Source of the DNA: Bacillus massilinigeriensis
Lineage (GTDB): Bacteria > Bacillota > Bacilli > Bacillales > Cytobacillaceae
Reading direction: 5' to 3'
Assembly (NCBI RefSeq): GCF_900117315.1
Contig: NZ_LT630337.1
Span: 3,719,720 to 3,783,719, forward strand
DNA: 64,000 nucleotides
How positions within the stretch are numbered: position 1 is the first letter of the stretch; each line of letters opens with the position of its first letter. The notes below the pieces were generated by a model. The model was given only the letters and a program-made list of their open reading frames with translations. It was not told the DNA's origin and did not search any database. Positions 44,240-53,014 of this stretch are shown one piece after another. The position numbers and the translations under genes are program-made.

Positions 44240-44646
44240 TTGTTTCTCCCTAAACCTCCAATCATATTGTCAAAACTTTAGCATGTGAGCAAAAAATAAA
44301 AAACCCGCCACATTCTAAATTCTGAATGATAGTAAGGGCTTCCCAAATACTAACAATACACAGAATTAAGAAGTAACAAGCTTTTTCACAAGATTATGTA
44401 AAGAGTTTAAACTCTATTTTTCTACACAATCTTAAATTCCAGGTACTTTACTGGAGACGAAAGAGAGAAAACCACCCCAATGCCCTCAAAAGCATAAGAA
44501 TACAATTAAATCAATAAACTTCACCCTGTAATTCAATTCTATTTTTAATATCTGCCAAACGATAGAAAAGGTCTGCCATAAAAAGTTAATACCCGATGTC
44601 TACAAAAACAATGGCACCCTATTCTTGAGAAAATAGTATTTTTTAT
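44240..44646. other. Intergenic region within the EPS locus
   Basis: About 400 bases of AT-rich DNA with no open frame, no REP element and no clear terminator. It may be the remains of a lost transferase gene or hold an internal promoter. Confidence 0.45.
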
Positions 44647-45630
44647 TCAGCTATTTCTGTGTAAGGTTTGAAATTGGCTCCTAAATAATATTTTTTTATA
44701 AATATTCCTAGCTAGCCTAAAATTAATGGAAACAACTAATGCAAAGCACTTACTGCTTAATTTGTATCTACTAAACATATATTTTATTAAGTTGCTCTTA
44801 ACATTTTTTCTCAGTCTATTTATGACATTTTCATCGGGATAATCAGCAATAACAATTTTTCTTAGCAAAGCCACATTGTGCCGAGTGTAGGTATTAACCT
44901 GAATTTGTAGCATATGAGGATACTCATTCTGAACAAATTCCATTAAATGCTCTGATGCAAATAATAGATCTAGATCTCTTGGCCTAAATAAACTATTACT
45001 TATACTTCCTTCAGTTATTCTGTAATAATACTTTGGTATTGAATTAAAAACAATTTTATTTGATATATAGAAAAGTTTGTAAGTGGTATACACATCTTCA
45101 TAGTATTTTCCTGTCGGAAATCTAATAGTATCAAATAAATTTGCTTTAAATAATTTATCGCAGGCATGAGAGTGGAATTTCTCATCCCTTAATAATTCTT
45201 TTATTGCAAGCTCAGGTATATAACAAATTTCTTCAAATTTTTTCTTTTTAATGGATACTTCATTTGAAAAACGAGAAATTCCACAAATAGAAATTTCTGC
45301 TTCGTATTTTTTTATTAAATCGTATAATAATCTATACATATCTCTTTCAATATAATCATCACTATCTACAAAACCAATAAAATTTCCTGTTGCAATATCT
45401 ATACCGGCATTTCTAGCATCAGAAAGACCGCCATTTTCCTTATGGATAACCTTTATTCGATGGTCCTTTTTCATATACTCATTGCATATATCACCACTTT
45501 TATCAGTCGATCCATCGTTTACCAAAATAACTTCTAAGTTAGTAAATGTTTGTTCAAGTATGCTATCCACACATTGGATTAAATACTCTTCCGTATTATA
45601 AACAGGCACAATAACACTAATTTTGTCCAT
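44647..45630 (-). CDS. Glycosyltransferase family 2
   Basis: A 327-residue GT-A enzyme: ISVIVPVYNTEEYLIQCV, ILVNDGSTDKSGDI, GLSDARNAGIDIA and the D-x-D site FVDSDDYIER. KYYEDVYTTYKLFY and the acidic ED pair further on are characteristic of EpsJ/EpsH-like EPS transferases. GGTATTAGG lies upstream of ATG 45630. Order and strand place it in the EPS operon just after the polymerase. Confidence 0.9.
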   Translation of the reverse strand: MDKISVIVPVYNTEEYLIQCVDSILEQTFTNLEVILVNDGSTDKSGDICNEYMKKDHRIKVIHKENGGLSDARNAGIDIATGNFIGFVDSDDYIERDMYRLLYDLIKKYEAEISICGISRFSNEVSIKKKKFEEICYIPELAIKELLRDEKFHSHACDKLFKANLFDTIRFPTGKYYEDVYTTYKLFYISNKIVFNSIPKYYYRITEGSISNSLFRPRDLDLLFASEHLMEFVQNEYPHMLQIQVNTYTRHNVALLRKIVIADYPDENVINRLRKNVKSNLIKYMFSRYKLSSKCFALVVSINFRLARNIYKKILFRSQFQTLHRNS

Positions 45631-45748
45631 AAATACCTAATACCCCACTATTTTCATATTTACATAATGATATCTTCCTAAGTGATATTGTATTTGAGTT
45701 ACAATCAGGAAAAAGATTTTACTTTCCCTTTTCCCCCATCCCAAAATA

Positions 45749-46867
45749 TTATTGCCAAAAAAATTGATAAGGATAAATATCATTCCATTCTGGTCTATAG
45801 ATTTGTATAACTGTTGAATATAAGAAGAATAGTAACACTACTATCATTATTATTAGTGTTCTTAGATTTTTATCTCTAATACTATTAATTACATTTGGTA
45901 AATAAGCTATCAAAAATACACTAAAGTAGACCCCAACACGATTTAATAGACTGAATTTCATGGATATAATCTCAATTACAATACCAACCAGAATAAATAA
46001 AGAAAATATTCTATAGTCAACTTGGCTAAAATTTTTCGGTTGATCTATATTACTTTGTTTCCCAAACTGTTTTTGCACTATAAAACGCCCAAATAATAAT
46101 ATAAATGTAATTACAATAATATTCAGTATAGTAGCAAGGCGAATATTATCATCAAGATAAACCCCTCCAAGATAATACTGGTATAGAGGAAATATTCCCA
46201 AGGCTAGTTCTAATAGTGGACCAAAAAATGTTAATCCACTTACCGCAATAGCTAGAGACGTTAACACTGTCTTTAAGTTAAACTTCAACTGAGCAATAGG
46301 ATATGCTAACAAAAAGATTATTGCTGTTCTATGAAATAACGATGCAAACAGTACTAGTAAAATAAATGGCAGCACCTTCTTTTTTTTAATAAAATCGTAG
46401 GAAAGCAACAATATTACGATTGCAATATTTTGACGGATAGTATTCATCATTTGTCCCCAATATCCTAACGCAAAAAAAAGAAAGGTACTTATCCATGGGA
46501 TTTCCGAATATTTTATAATGAATCTGTAAAATCCACATATAATTAATATGCTACTAGCAATTAGTATTATTTGAGGATTTGGTGTAATTAAATTTAATAC
46601 TTTGTTGAGTAAAACATATCCAACCTCATAACGCGAATCGAACAATTCTAATTCGAAGTCAGGCGAGATAGTAAAAAGGTATAAATAGGTTGCTGTATCA
46701 TTACCTATACTGCTTGATCTAAATGCTGAAAGGAAACCCAGTAATCCTAACGTTAAAAACAAATAAACGTGTCTTGAATTTATCACTATTTTATTCCATA
46801 AGGCTGTTAATATAATATAAAAACTTAAGGTAAAATAAATCCACAAAAAAATCACTCCGAAACACAT
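45749..46867 (-). CDS. EpsG-family O-antigen/EPS polymerase (Wzy-like)
   Basis: A 372-residue integral membrane protein with about 10-11 spans. It has the EpsG family hallmarks: an early FRSSSIGNDTATYLYLF loop, then SRYEVGYVLLNKVL and RQNIAIVILLLSYDFI. It probably polymerises the flipped repeat units on the outer face. The start is uncertain: ATG 46867 has a poor ribosome binding site, while CGGAGTG lies just ahead of TTG 46846, seven codons in. It sits between the GT4 and GT2 genes as in Bacillus eps operons. Confidence 0.88.
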   Translation of the reverse strand: MCFGVIFLWIYFTLSFYIILTALWNKIVINSRHVYLFLTLGLLGFLSAFRSSSIGNDTATYLYLFTISPDFELELFDSRYEVGYVLLNKVLNLITPNPQIILIASSILIICGFYRFIIKYSEIPWISTFLFFALGYWGQMMNTIRQNIAIVILLLSYDFIKKKKVLPFILLVLFASLFHRTAIIFLLAYPIAQLKFNLKTVLTSLAIAVSGLTFFGPLLELALGIFPLYQYYLGGVYLDDNIRLATILNIIVITFILLFGRFIVQKQFGKQSNIDQPKNFSQVDYRIFSLFILVGIVIEIISMKFSLLNRVGVYFSVFLIAYLPNVINSIRDKNLRTLIIMIVVLLFFLYSTVIQIYRPEWNDIYPYQFFWQ

Positions 46868-46941
46868 TCGTTATTTCTAAATAAAACCAAATATTTCATG
46901 GTCATCAATTTATTATTTGAATATTTTATCATATAGTTATA

Positions 46942-48045
46942 TTATAATTCATAGTAAAGATTTTCTAGCTTTTTTGACTCTTCAATAATGTCAAATCCAT
47001 ATTTCATGACTTTTAAATAAGAAACAGATCTATCATTTTCGCTTTTAGCACTCAAAATTTCTGTTGCCCACTTTTTAGATTTATCATTTAAACTTAAATA
47101 GTGGAAGTTATCTGTGACATTTGCTTCTTGTGGAACCACATCCGATGCATAGCAGGGTAAACCAGAACATTGTGCTTCAAGAAGAACAATACCCAACCCT
47201 TCAAATAGTGATGGAAGAACAAAAACATCCATAACTTGTAATAAATCGGAAATATCATTACGTTGGCCTAAAAATAAAACATCATTTTTTAGACCTAATC
47301 GCTCCACCTTTTCTTTTACTTTAGTTAGTAAGGGGCCATTACCAACAAGGATTAGCTTTGCCTTCTCCTTCTGCCATTTTATATCTTTAAATATATCAAT
47401 TAAAAACATATGGTTTTTTTGTTCATTGAAACGACCTATATGTCCTATTACAAGATTATCTTCTAACCCCATCTCTTTACGTTTTTGATTCCTTACTAGT
47501 TCGTTATATTTAAATTTCTCACAATAAATAGCATTATTAATAACTATAACTCTTCCATCATTTGAAGCCTTTTTACCATAATACAATTCCCCTGCAGGCC
47601 TAGAACAAGCCAAAAATTTGTTTGCTTGTCCTTTTATTGGAAGACATAAAATTTTATTACGTATAGCATTTAGCCTTTTATCAGAAAACTTTGTTGTGTG
47701 AACATGAGTTATCAGATGTTTAATCTTGTATTTTCTCGCTATTGGTAATATGATTGAGTTTAAATAGACTTCATGTAGATGAACAGCACTATATTTTCTT
47801 GCATTTTCCTTAAAAAAGCTTTTATACTCAGTATAGCTTTTTATTGAAGGCTTTCTTAAAAGATAATAATTTCCTCCCAATTCAGTTATTTCATCCTTAT
47901 GGTTTTTTTCATCTTCAATAAAGTAAAGGAAATCAAACTGGATTTTATTACGATTTATGTGCCTATAATAATTCATTATGACTCCCATAACACCACTACT
48001 TACGCTCAGACTTGAAACAATTTGTAGTATTCTTATCTTTTCCAT
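46942..48045 (-). CDS. Glycosyltransferase family 4 (GT-B), EpsF-like
   Basis: A 367-residue GT-B enzyme. The N-terminal half binds the acceptor (ILQIVSSLSVSSGVMGVIMN, LITHVHTTKFSDKRLN). The C-terminal GT1/4 domain shows IGHIGRFNEQKNHMFLI, AKLILVGNGPLL, VLFLGQRNDI and FVLPSLFEGLGIVLLEAQ, with the catalytic E-x7-E motif. ATG 48045 is chosen because GGAG lies nine bases upstream; ATG 48051 overlaps that spacing. It adds a sugar to the EPS lipid intermediate. Confidence 0.92.
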   Translation of the reverse strand: MEKIRILQIVSSLSVSSGVMGVIMNYYRHINRNKIQFDFLYFIEDEKNHKDEITELGGNYYLLRKPSIKSYTEYKSFFKENARKYSAVHLHEVYLNSIILPIARKYKIKHLITHVHTTKFSDKRLNAIRNKILCLPIKGQANKFLACSRPAGELYYGKKASNDGRVIVINNAIYCEKFKYNELVRNQKRKEMGLEDNLVIGHIGRFNEQKNHMFLIDIFKDIKWQKEKAKLILVGNGPLLTKVKEKVERLGLKNDVLFLGQRNDISDLLQVMDVFVLPSLFEGLGIVLLEAQCSGLPCYASDVVPQEANVTDNFHYLSLNDKSKKWATEILSAKSENDRSVSYLKVMKYGFDIIEESKKLENLYYEL

Positions 48046-48092
48046 ACACATTTACTCCAAACTATTAGTTATTACCTGTATATTTTTAACTG

Positions 48093-48884
48093 TCATATAT
48101 TAGACTTTAAGAGATGCTCCTTCTTTACTTTCCGATATTTTTTAACCGAACCTATAATATGACTAAACGTAAAGTAAGATGAAACTACTTGGTTCAAACC
48201 TATAAATCTAAACACTTTATACGTCATTTTTATAGTTTTTAACTTATTGCCAGACTTAGAGGTCTTTGAAATTCTATATATTAAAAGTGGTTCGTTTATT
48301 CCATGAGCAACCGCACCTGTTTTAAGAACTCTAAGCCATACAGCATAGTCCTCATGCATTTCATCTTTCTCCATTTTTATATCTTTAAAAAAGTGTTTCT
48401 TTAATAAAACTGACGAACAAGTAATTACGTTTTGTCTCAGCAATTTTTTATAGGACACAAGACTTGGAATCTCAAATACACCACTGTAAGGAACGCTATT
48501 TTCATTGATATACGAACTTCCTGTAAATAAGAATTCTGCTGAAAACTCATTAGCATATTTTAGCTGCTTCTCAATCTTTGTTTTCTCCCATATATCATCG
48601 CTATCTAAAAAGGCAATCCAGTCACCTGATGCTAAAGAGATGCCTTTGTTCCTTGTTTCTGAAACACCTATATTCATTTCATTCTTTACAAAATTAATTC
48701 TTTTGTCTTGTGTGCTTAATCGTTCTATAATTTTCAAAGTATTATCTTTTGAGCCATCATCTATTATTATTAGTTCTAAATTCTCATATGTCTGAGATAA
48801 TACGGAATTTATAGAGTCCTCAATATATCTTTCACTATTATAAGCTGGCATTATCACGCTTACTAAATTCTTTTGGTTTGTCAT
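48093..48884 (-). CDS. Glycosyltransferase family 2
   Basis: A 263-residue short GT-A enzyme: SVIMPAYNSERYIEDSI, IIIDDGSKDNT, GVSETRNKGISLA, AFLDSDDIWEK (D-x-D) and EDYAVWLRVL. It resembles the Wbb/Eps-type transferases that often add the second sugar. ATG 48884 follows GGAGAGG; an ATG at 48899 lies in the ribosome binding region. Spacing to the upstream epimerase gene is short (about 27 bases), so it is cotranscribed. Confidence 0.92.
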   Translation of the reverse strand: MTNQKNLVSVIMPAYNSERYIEDSINSVLSQTYENLELIIIDDGSKDNTLKIIERLSTQDKRINFVKNEMNIGVSETRNKGISLASGDWIAFLDSDDIWEKTKIEKQLKYANEFSAEFLFTGSSYINENSVPYSGVFEIPSLVSYKKLLRQNVITCSSVLLKKHFFKDIKMEKDEMHEDYAVWLRVLKTGAVAHGINEPLLIYRISKTSKSGNKLKTIKMTYKVFRFIGLNQVVSSYFTFSHIIGSVKKYRKVKKEHLLKSNI

Positions 48885-48911
48885 GAATTTCCTCTCCATA
48901 ATAATCCACCC

Positions 48912-49784
48912 TTACATAGAATGGGTTTCAGTTTTCATTATTGATTCCTCAAATGACGTAGTTTCGTAATTAATCAAACTACCATTATTCAAAATATAAA
49001 CACCCAACATATCTTTATCATAAACGAATGATCCAAAAACCTTCTTTACTGTCCCTGATAATTTAAGACCTATGAAAACAGCCCCATTAAGAAACTTTGA
49101 TATCGTTATATCCTTGCCATTAGCTTTTGTAATAAGCCTTACTAATTCAGTAGAATTTACATACTCCTTATTCTGCGGAAAGTATACACCACCCACTCCA
49201 TTATCAATTACTAATCTAATAAATTCTGATAAGTTATCAATATATATCATGCTACGCTTATTTTCTATATCAGGAAAGAATGGAAGCTTTAAAGCTAATT
49301 TTGCTAGTCTCCTATAATTTCCTGGACATCCCTTTCCATAAACTATAGGTGGTCGGAGAACCGCAACGTTAAAATCATCAGAACTAATCTCGAATAAAAG
49401 CTTTTCTGCTTCATATTTTGACTGGGCATAGGGAGTCTTTGGTGTTGGTATAGTATCTTTAGTAATATAGCCAGTTTCCGTACCATAAACCCCCATAGTA
49501 CTTAAAAATATGAATTGCTTCACACCTGCTTTTTTGGCTTTCTTAGCAAGTTCTACTGTTAAATCTCTATTTACTTTAAAATACTTCCCCGTATCGTTTT
49601 CTTTAACATGAACAATTGCTGCTGTATGAAAAATGACGTCATATCCAGAGAATGACTTTTCCTTCCAATGGTCATCTCTTATACTAATAAAATCTACAGA
49701 ATACTTATCAGGATATTGTGAAACCCATTTTTCAAATGAAGTACCTATATAACTATTAACTCCTGTTATAAGTATCCTTTTCAT
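48912..49784 (-). CDS. NAD-dependent epimerase/dehydratase
   Basis: A 290-residue extended SDR. The Rossmann motif is ILITGVNSYIGTSFEKW, the catalytic region is FLSTMGVYG then TPKTPYAQSKYEAEKLL (Tyr and Lys), and VLRPPIVYGKGCPGNYRRL and RSMIYIDNL follow. It resembles enzymes that make 4-epimers or 4-keto-reduced UDP-N-acetyl sugars next to the initiating transferase in EPS loci, such as WbpV/WbfT types. The start ATG overlaps the stop of the sugar transferase gene (ATGA), which implies translational coupling with it. Confidence 0.88.
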   Translation of the reverse strand: MKRILITGVNSYIGTSFEKWVSQYPDKYSVDFISIRDDHWKEKSFSGYDVIFHTAAIVHVKENDTGKYFKVNRDLTVELAKKAKKAGVKQFIFLSTMGVYGTETGYITKDTIPTPKTPYAQSKYEAEKLLFEISSDDFNVAVLRPPIVYGKGCPGNYRRLAKLALKLPFFPDIENKRSMIYIDNLSEFIRLVIDNGVGGVYFPQNKEYVNSTELVRLITKANGKDITISKFLNGAVFIGLKLSGTVKKVFGSFVYDKDMLGVYILNNGSLINYETTSFEESIMKTETHSM

Positions 49785-50440
49785 TTCAAAACCTTCTCCT
49801 CTTTAGTAGATGCTACTTCTGCAGATCCTAAATTAATATCTACCAAATACTTGTTAACATATCTACCTTCGCCAAATAACACAACACCAACAGTCCTAAT
49901 AATTATTTTCAGATCAAGTAACAGGCTATAATGCTCTACATAATAAACATCAAACTTATACCGGTCTCCTAAAGAAAGATATATGTTACCACTTACTTGA
50001 GCTAATCCTGTCATACCCGGATTCATATTAAGCCTTTTAGAAATTTCTTCAGTATAATCAGCTAGTGATGCTACTCGTTCAGGTCTTGGACCAACAAGGC
50101 TCATTTCACCTTTTAATACATTTAATACTTGAGGAATTTCATCAATTTTACTTCTTCTAAGGAACTTTCCAATGGCTGTGACCCGGTCATCATCTTTCAT
50201 TACTTCTTGGCCTTTAACCATTTTTTCTGAACCCGGTCTCATCGTTCGAAACTTATAGACTTTAAAGATTTTCTTATTTAACCCTGGTCTATCTTGTAAG
50301 AAAAACACTGGGCCAGGAGATGTAGCCTTGATTAAAATCGCAATTAGAACCCATATTGGAAGAAATGGAATAAGAACTATTAACGAAACAACAATATCAA
50401 ATAAACGTTTAATTAATTTTTGAAATTTCTTATCCTCCAT
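49781..50440 (-). CDS. Initiating undecaprenyl-phosphate sugar phosphotransferase
   Basis: A 219-residue member of the bacterial sugar transferase family (PF02397, EpsL/PglC-like short form). One N-terminal membrane helix (about 12-37) is followed by the catalytic part: SPGPVFFLQDRPGLN, FKVYKFRTMRPGS, RRSKIDEIPQVLNVLKGEMS and LVGPRPERVA. It moves a sugar phosphate from a UDP-sugar (probably a di-deoxy- or N-acetylhexosamine) to undecaprenyl phosphate, starting the repeat unit. It overlaps the downstream epimerase by four bases and is 2 bases from the formyltransferase-like gene. Confidence 0.93.
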   Translation of the reverse strand: MEDKKFQKLIKRLFDIVVSLIVLIPFLPIWVLIAILIKATSPGPVFFLQDRPGLNKKIFKVYKFRTMRPGSEKMVKGQEVMKDDDRVTAIGKFLRRSKIDEIPQVLNVLKGEMSLVGPRPERVASLADYTEEISKRLNMNPGMTGLAQVSGNIYLSLGDRYKFDVYYVEHYSLLLDLKIIIRTVGVVLFGEGRYVNKYLVDINLGSAEVASTKEEKVLK

Positions 50441-50442
50441 GA

Positions 50443-51264
50443 CTATACCTCTATCTCATAATCAATAGGAATTAAATACCCATCAACTAGTTTTATAGAA
50501 CCGTCATCTTTATTTGTTTTAGCAGACCAAATTCTGTATGTTTTATCCCCATCTTTGTAAAAAGCACCTGGGTAGGGATGAGTAACAGCTCTTACCAATT
50601 TATCAGCTTCATCCATAGTCATACTACTTAAAATTTCACCATCTTCTGGCTTTCTCCCAGGCCATTCAGTAGCATCTATTTCATTCTGCTTTGTAAGAGT
50701 AATATTATTACTGACGATATCCTCCAAGTACTTTGAAATTAGAGTAATGTGCATATCATCAACTTTTTGGTAAAGTTGGGTTGCTGTGGTATTGTGATTT
50801 AATGTAATAACCCCTTGACCGATAATATCACCGGTATCAACACCTTCATCCAGCTTAAACATAGTGACACCTGTTTTTTCTAACCCCTTAATAATTGCCC
50901 ATGGTATTGCCGCTCTTCCTCTACCGACCGGCAATAATGTAGGATGCATACCGATACAACCATACGTAGGTGCTTCAAGAACATCTTTCTTAGCAATTTG
51001 CGACCAACCAATAATAAACAACCAATCAATCTGGTATTCCTTTAAAGCGGAAAGAACCTCTTGATCGTTGATATTATCAATCTTCAATAGAGGTGCATTG
51101 TTTTCATTTGCAATATCATCTAAATAGATTCTTCCAGACTTATTCTTTGCTTTTTCATCTTTAAGCGTAATAAGTAAATCTAGATTTCCACCAATTCGAT
51201 ATATTTCTTCAATACAACTTAGTCCTAACTGAACGCAAGTTGCAAACGCAATTCTCTTTTTCAA
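50443..51264 (-). CDS. Formyltransferase-family protein lacking the usual catalytic Asn
   Basis: A 273-residue protein with the Rossmann core of N10-formyl-THF transferases: GCIGMHPTLLPVGRGRAAIP, TGVTMFKLDEGVDTGDI (conserved Asp) and a short FMT_C-like end. Typical members (methionyl-tRNA and sugar-amine formyltransferases) have N-x-H at the catalytic loop. Here the triplet is G-M-H, so the Asn is replaced by Gly. The His and Asp remain. It lies 2 bases upstream of the sugar transferase gene and follows the PIG-L deacetylase, so an N-acylation step on an amino sugar of the EPS is likely. Formyl as donor group is uncertain. Confidence 0.82.
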   Translation of the reverse strand: MKKRIAFATCVQLGLSCIEEIYRIGGNLDLLITLKDEKAKNKSGRIYLDDIANENNAPLLKIDNINDQEVLSALKEYQIDWLFIIGWSQIAKKDVLEAPTYGCIGMHPTLLPVGRGRAAIPWAIIKGLEKTGVTMFKLDEGVDTGDIIGQGVITLNHNTTATQLYQKVDDMHITLISKYLEDIVSNNITLTKQNEIDATEWPGRKPEDGEILSSMTMDEADKLVRAVTHPYPGAFYKDGDKTYRIWSAKTNKDDGSIKLVDGYLIPIDYEIEV

Positions 51265-51286
51265 CGTATACCATCCTCTCTGCTAT

Positions 51287-51967
51287 CTAGAATCCACGTC
51301 TAAATACACTCTCAAAGGCTTCTGCATAAACCATGCCTGATTGCCCACCACGGTAAGCTGCTAGTCCTTTGATTGCTTCCTTACTTCTAGGATGAGGATA
51401 ATCTCTCATAACTCCACGATATTGTGCGAGAGCCTCTATTTTTTTATCCACACTCAACTCACCAACTTCAATAAATGTATTTGGTGAAAATTGGTTCATG
51501 GCTTTATTTAATCCCCATTCAGTAGATGATGGAACTTCCATGAAAAGTAGTTCTTTAAGAGGGGCTACATCATTCCTTCTTTGGAATAACCTAACCGCTG
51601 CTTGGCATGCCATAGAAGTGTGTAAGTGGTCGTTATTTAAGTCGGCTGGATGATGAGTAAATACTACATCAGCATTTGTTTCAAGAATTGCTGCTTCAAT
51701 AAACTGAACAAGTTTTAAATGACCTGCATTGTTAAACTCTATATTCGGAAAATTACCTGTGATAACTCTATCAACACCTAATATATTCATAGAGTTGTTC
51801 ACATCTTCGTTAAGCTCATCGGTAGTAGGACGGAAGTTTCTCGCATTCACTTCTCCTGATAAAATGCAGACATTTACTGAATGTCCTTCTTGAGCGAGCT
51901 TATACATTGTAGCGCCCGCCCCTAAAACCTCATCATCTGGATGTGCAACAACAACTAAATATGACAT
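51287..51967 (-). CDS. PIG-L family N-acetylglucosaminyl deacetylase-like protein
   Basis: A 226-residue protein of the LmbE/PIG-L family. The metal motif is VVAHPDDEVLGAGATM (His-Pro-Asp-Asp-Glu) and the second metal His is in HHPADLNNDH. Relatives remove an acetyl group from GlcNAc-type sugars (BshB, MshB, DAG deacetylases). ATG 51967 follows GAGGTT. Together with the adjacent formyltransferase-like gene it could form a deacetylate-then-reacylate pathway on a nucleotide or lipid-linked amino sugar (inference). Confidence 0.9.
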   Translation of the reverse strand: MSYLVVVAHPDDEVLGAGATMYKLAQEGHSVNVCILSGEVNARNFRPTTDELNEDVNNSMNILGVDRVITGNFPNIEFNNAGHLKLVQFIEAAILETNADVVFTHHPADLNNDHLHTSMACQAAVRLFQRRNDVAPLKELLFMEVPSSTEWGLNKAMNQFSPNTFIEVGELSVDKKIEALAQYRGVMRDYPHPRSKEAIKGLAAYRGGQSGMVYAEAFESVFRRGF

Positions 51968-52437
51968 ATGATTTAACCTCACTTGTTTTTTATTCTCAAC
52001 TCTTGTAATCTATAAATTAGCCCTTTATCGGCTTTTTAGTTGGTTAGGACTTAATTGGAATATCCTCTTCCAACCAACTACTAACCTACTAAATCTTATC
52101 TACTTCCAATAGCCACCTCGTAATATCTATTCAATCTGCCTAACAAATACGAAATAGATATTCACTAATTAATCGCTATAAACCGAGTTTCTTCCTATTA
52201 TATATACCATTCAATCAATCTATAAATCTCACTAAAATCGTCTCAAACTCTTATCCCGCAAGGTTTCCAGCATCTTATCTGATTACGATACTCAGTTCCC
52301 ATCCACCATTCAATCACTCCCCCACCCTTTAAAACCCGAAGGTCCAATGCACAATAAATCAAAATCTCCTAATCATTGGATCTCTCCTCATTTGCTCAAA
52401 CATACCTGACTATTACAACATATACTCCCATCTACCA
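51968..52437. other. Intergenic region within the EPS locus
   Basis: About 470 bases with no gene and no REP. A hairpin with nested arms (AGTTGGTT/AACCAACT enclosing TTGGAA/TTCCAA, 52038-52079) lies about 70 bases upstream of the PIG-L start. It has no T-run, so a leader structure rather than a terminator is possible. Confidence 0.45.
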
Positions 52438-52818
52438 TTAAAGAAACGGAACCTCACCATCATCTTTTTCACGATCATCCTCCGAAGAGTGAACACTACA
52501 CTCTATCTCACCATTCACATAACGAATCTCCCCACCAACCGGACAAATATCATTGCCATCCTCCAATAAAAACTCCCTAAACACCATATCTGAATGCACC
52601 CGATTTTCAAGATTCAAATAAGCTGAATATATCTTTTTCAACATCACCCTATTAGATTGACAAACATCCGCCTTTGACTTTTCAATTATTCCAACAACAG
52701 ACGGAACAGCTATTGCAGCAAGTAATCCTATTATGATGAGAACCGCCAATACCTCTACCAACGTAAATCCCTTGCTATTTAAATACTTTTTATTTAAAGT
52801 CTTTTTGAAGTTTTTCAT
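52438..52818 (-). CDS. Type II/IV pseudopilin-like protein
   Basis: A 126-residue prepilin with a type III signal: a basic leader, then KGFTLVEVLAVLIIIGLLAA. The cleavage/methylation site G-F-T-L-x-E is intact and a long hydrophobic helix follows. The globular part is short (about 75 residues), with cysteines in DVCQSN, DICPVGG and ECSVH, and an acidic tail (EDDREKDDGE). It resembles ComGC/ComGD-like pseudopilins, but there are no com/pil assembly genes here. It would need a prepilin peptidase encoded elsewhere. GGAGATAAGG precedes ATG 52818. Confidence 0.88.
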   Translation of the reverse strand: MKNFKKTLNKKYLNSKGFTLVEVLAVLIIIGLLAAIAVPSVVGIIEKSKADVCQSNRVMLKKIYSAYLNLENRVHSDMVFREFLLEDGNDICPVGGEIRYVNGEIECSVHSSEDDREKDDGEVPFL

Positions 52819-52872
52819 AACCTTATCTCCAACTACCAGTTACAAAAAGCAGATGGTCTTATTAACAAACAA

Positions 52873-52919
52873 ATAAATAAAAACCCCCACCACAAATTAC
52901 TAGAATTATAGGCAGGGGT
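52873..52919 (-). terminator. Terminator after the CapD/EpsC-like gene
   Basis: Minus strand: ACCCCTGCC, 19-base loop, GGTGGGGGT (two G-T pairs), then TTTTATTTATTT. It separates the dehydratase from the pseudopilin and lower EPS genes. Confidence 0.75.
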
Positions 52920-53014
52920 CATACTTTAATATATAAAATTCTGTATAAACGCGACAACCATCACTACATATTTTCAATTAACCAACACATAAAACAAAGC
53001 TTTTCACAAAACCA

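Noticed and set aside
52038-52079. Riboswitch upstream of the PIG-L gene
   Set aside because: Only a nested hairpin is seen. No aptamer consensus that I know and no terminator fit.
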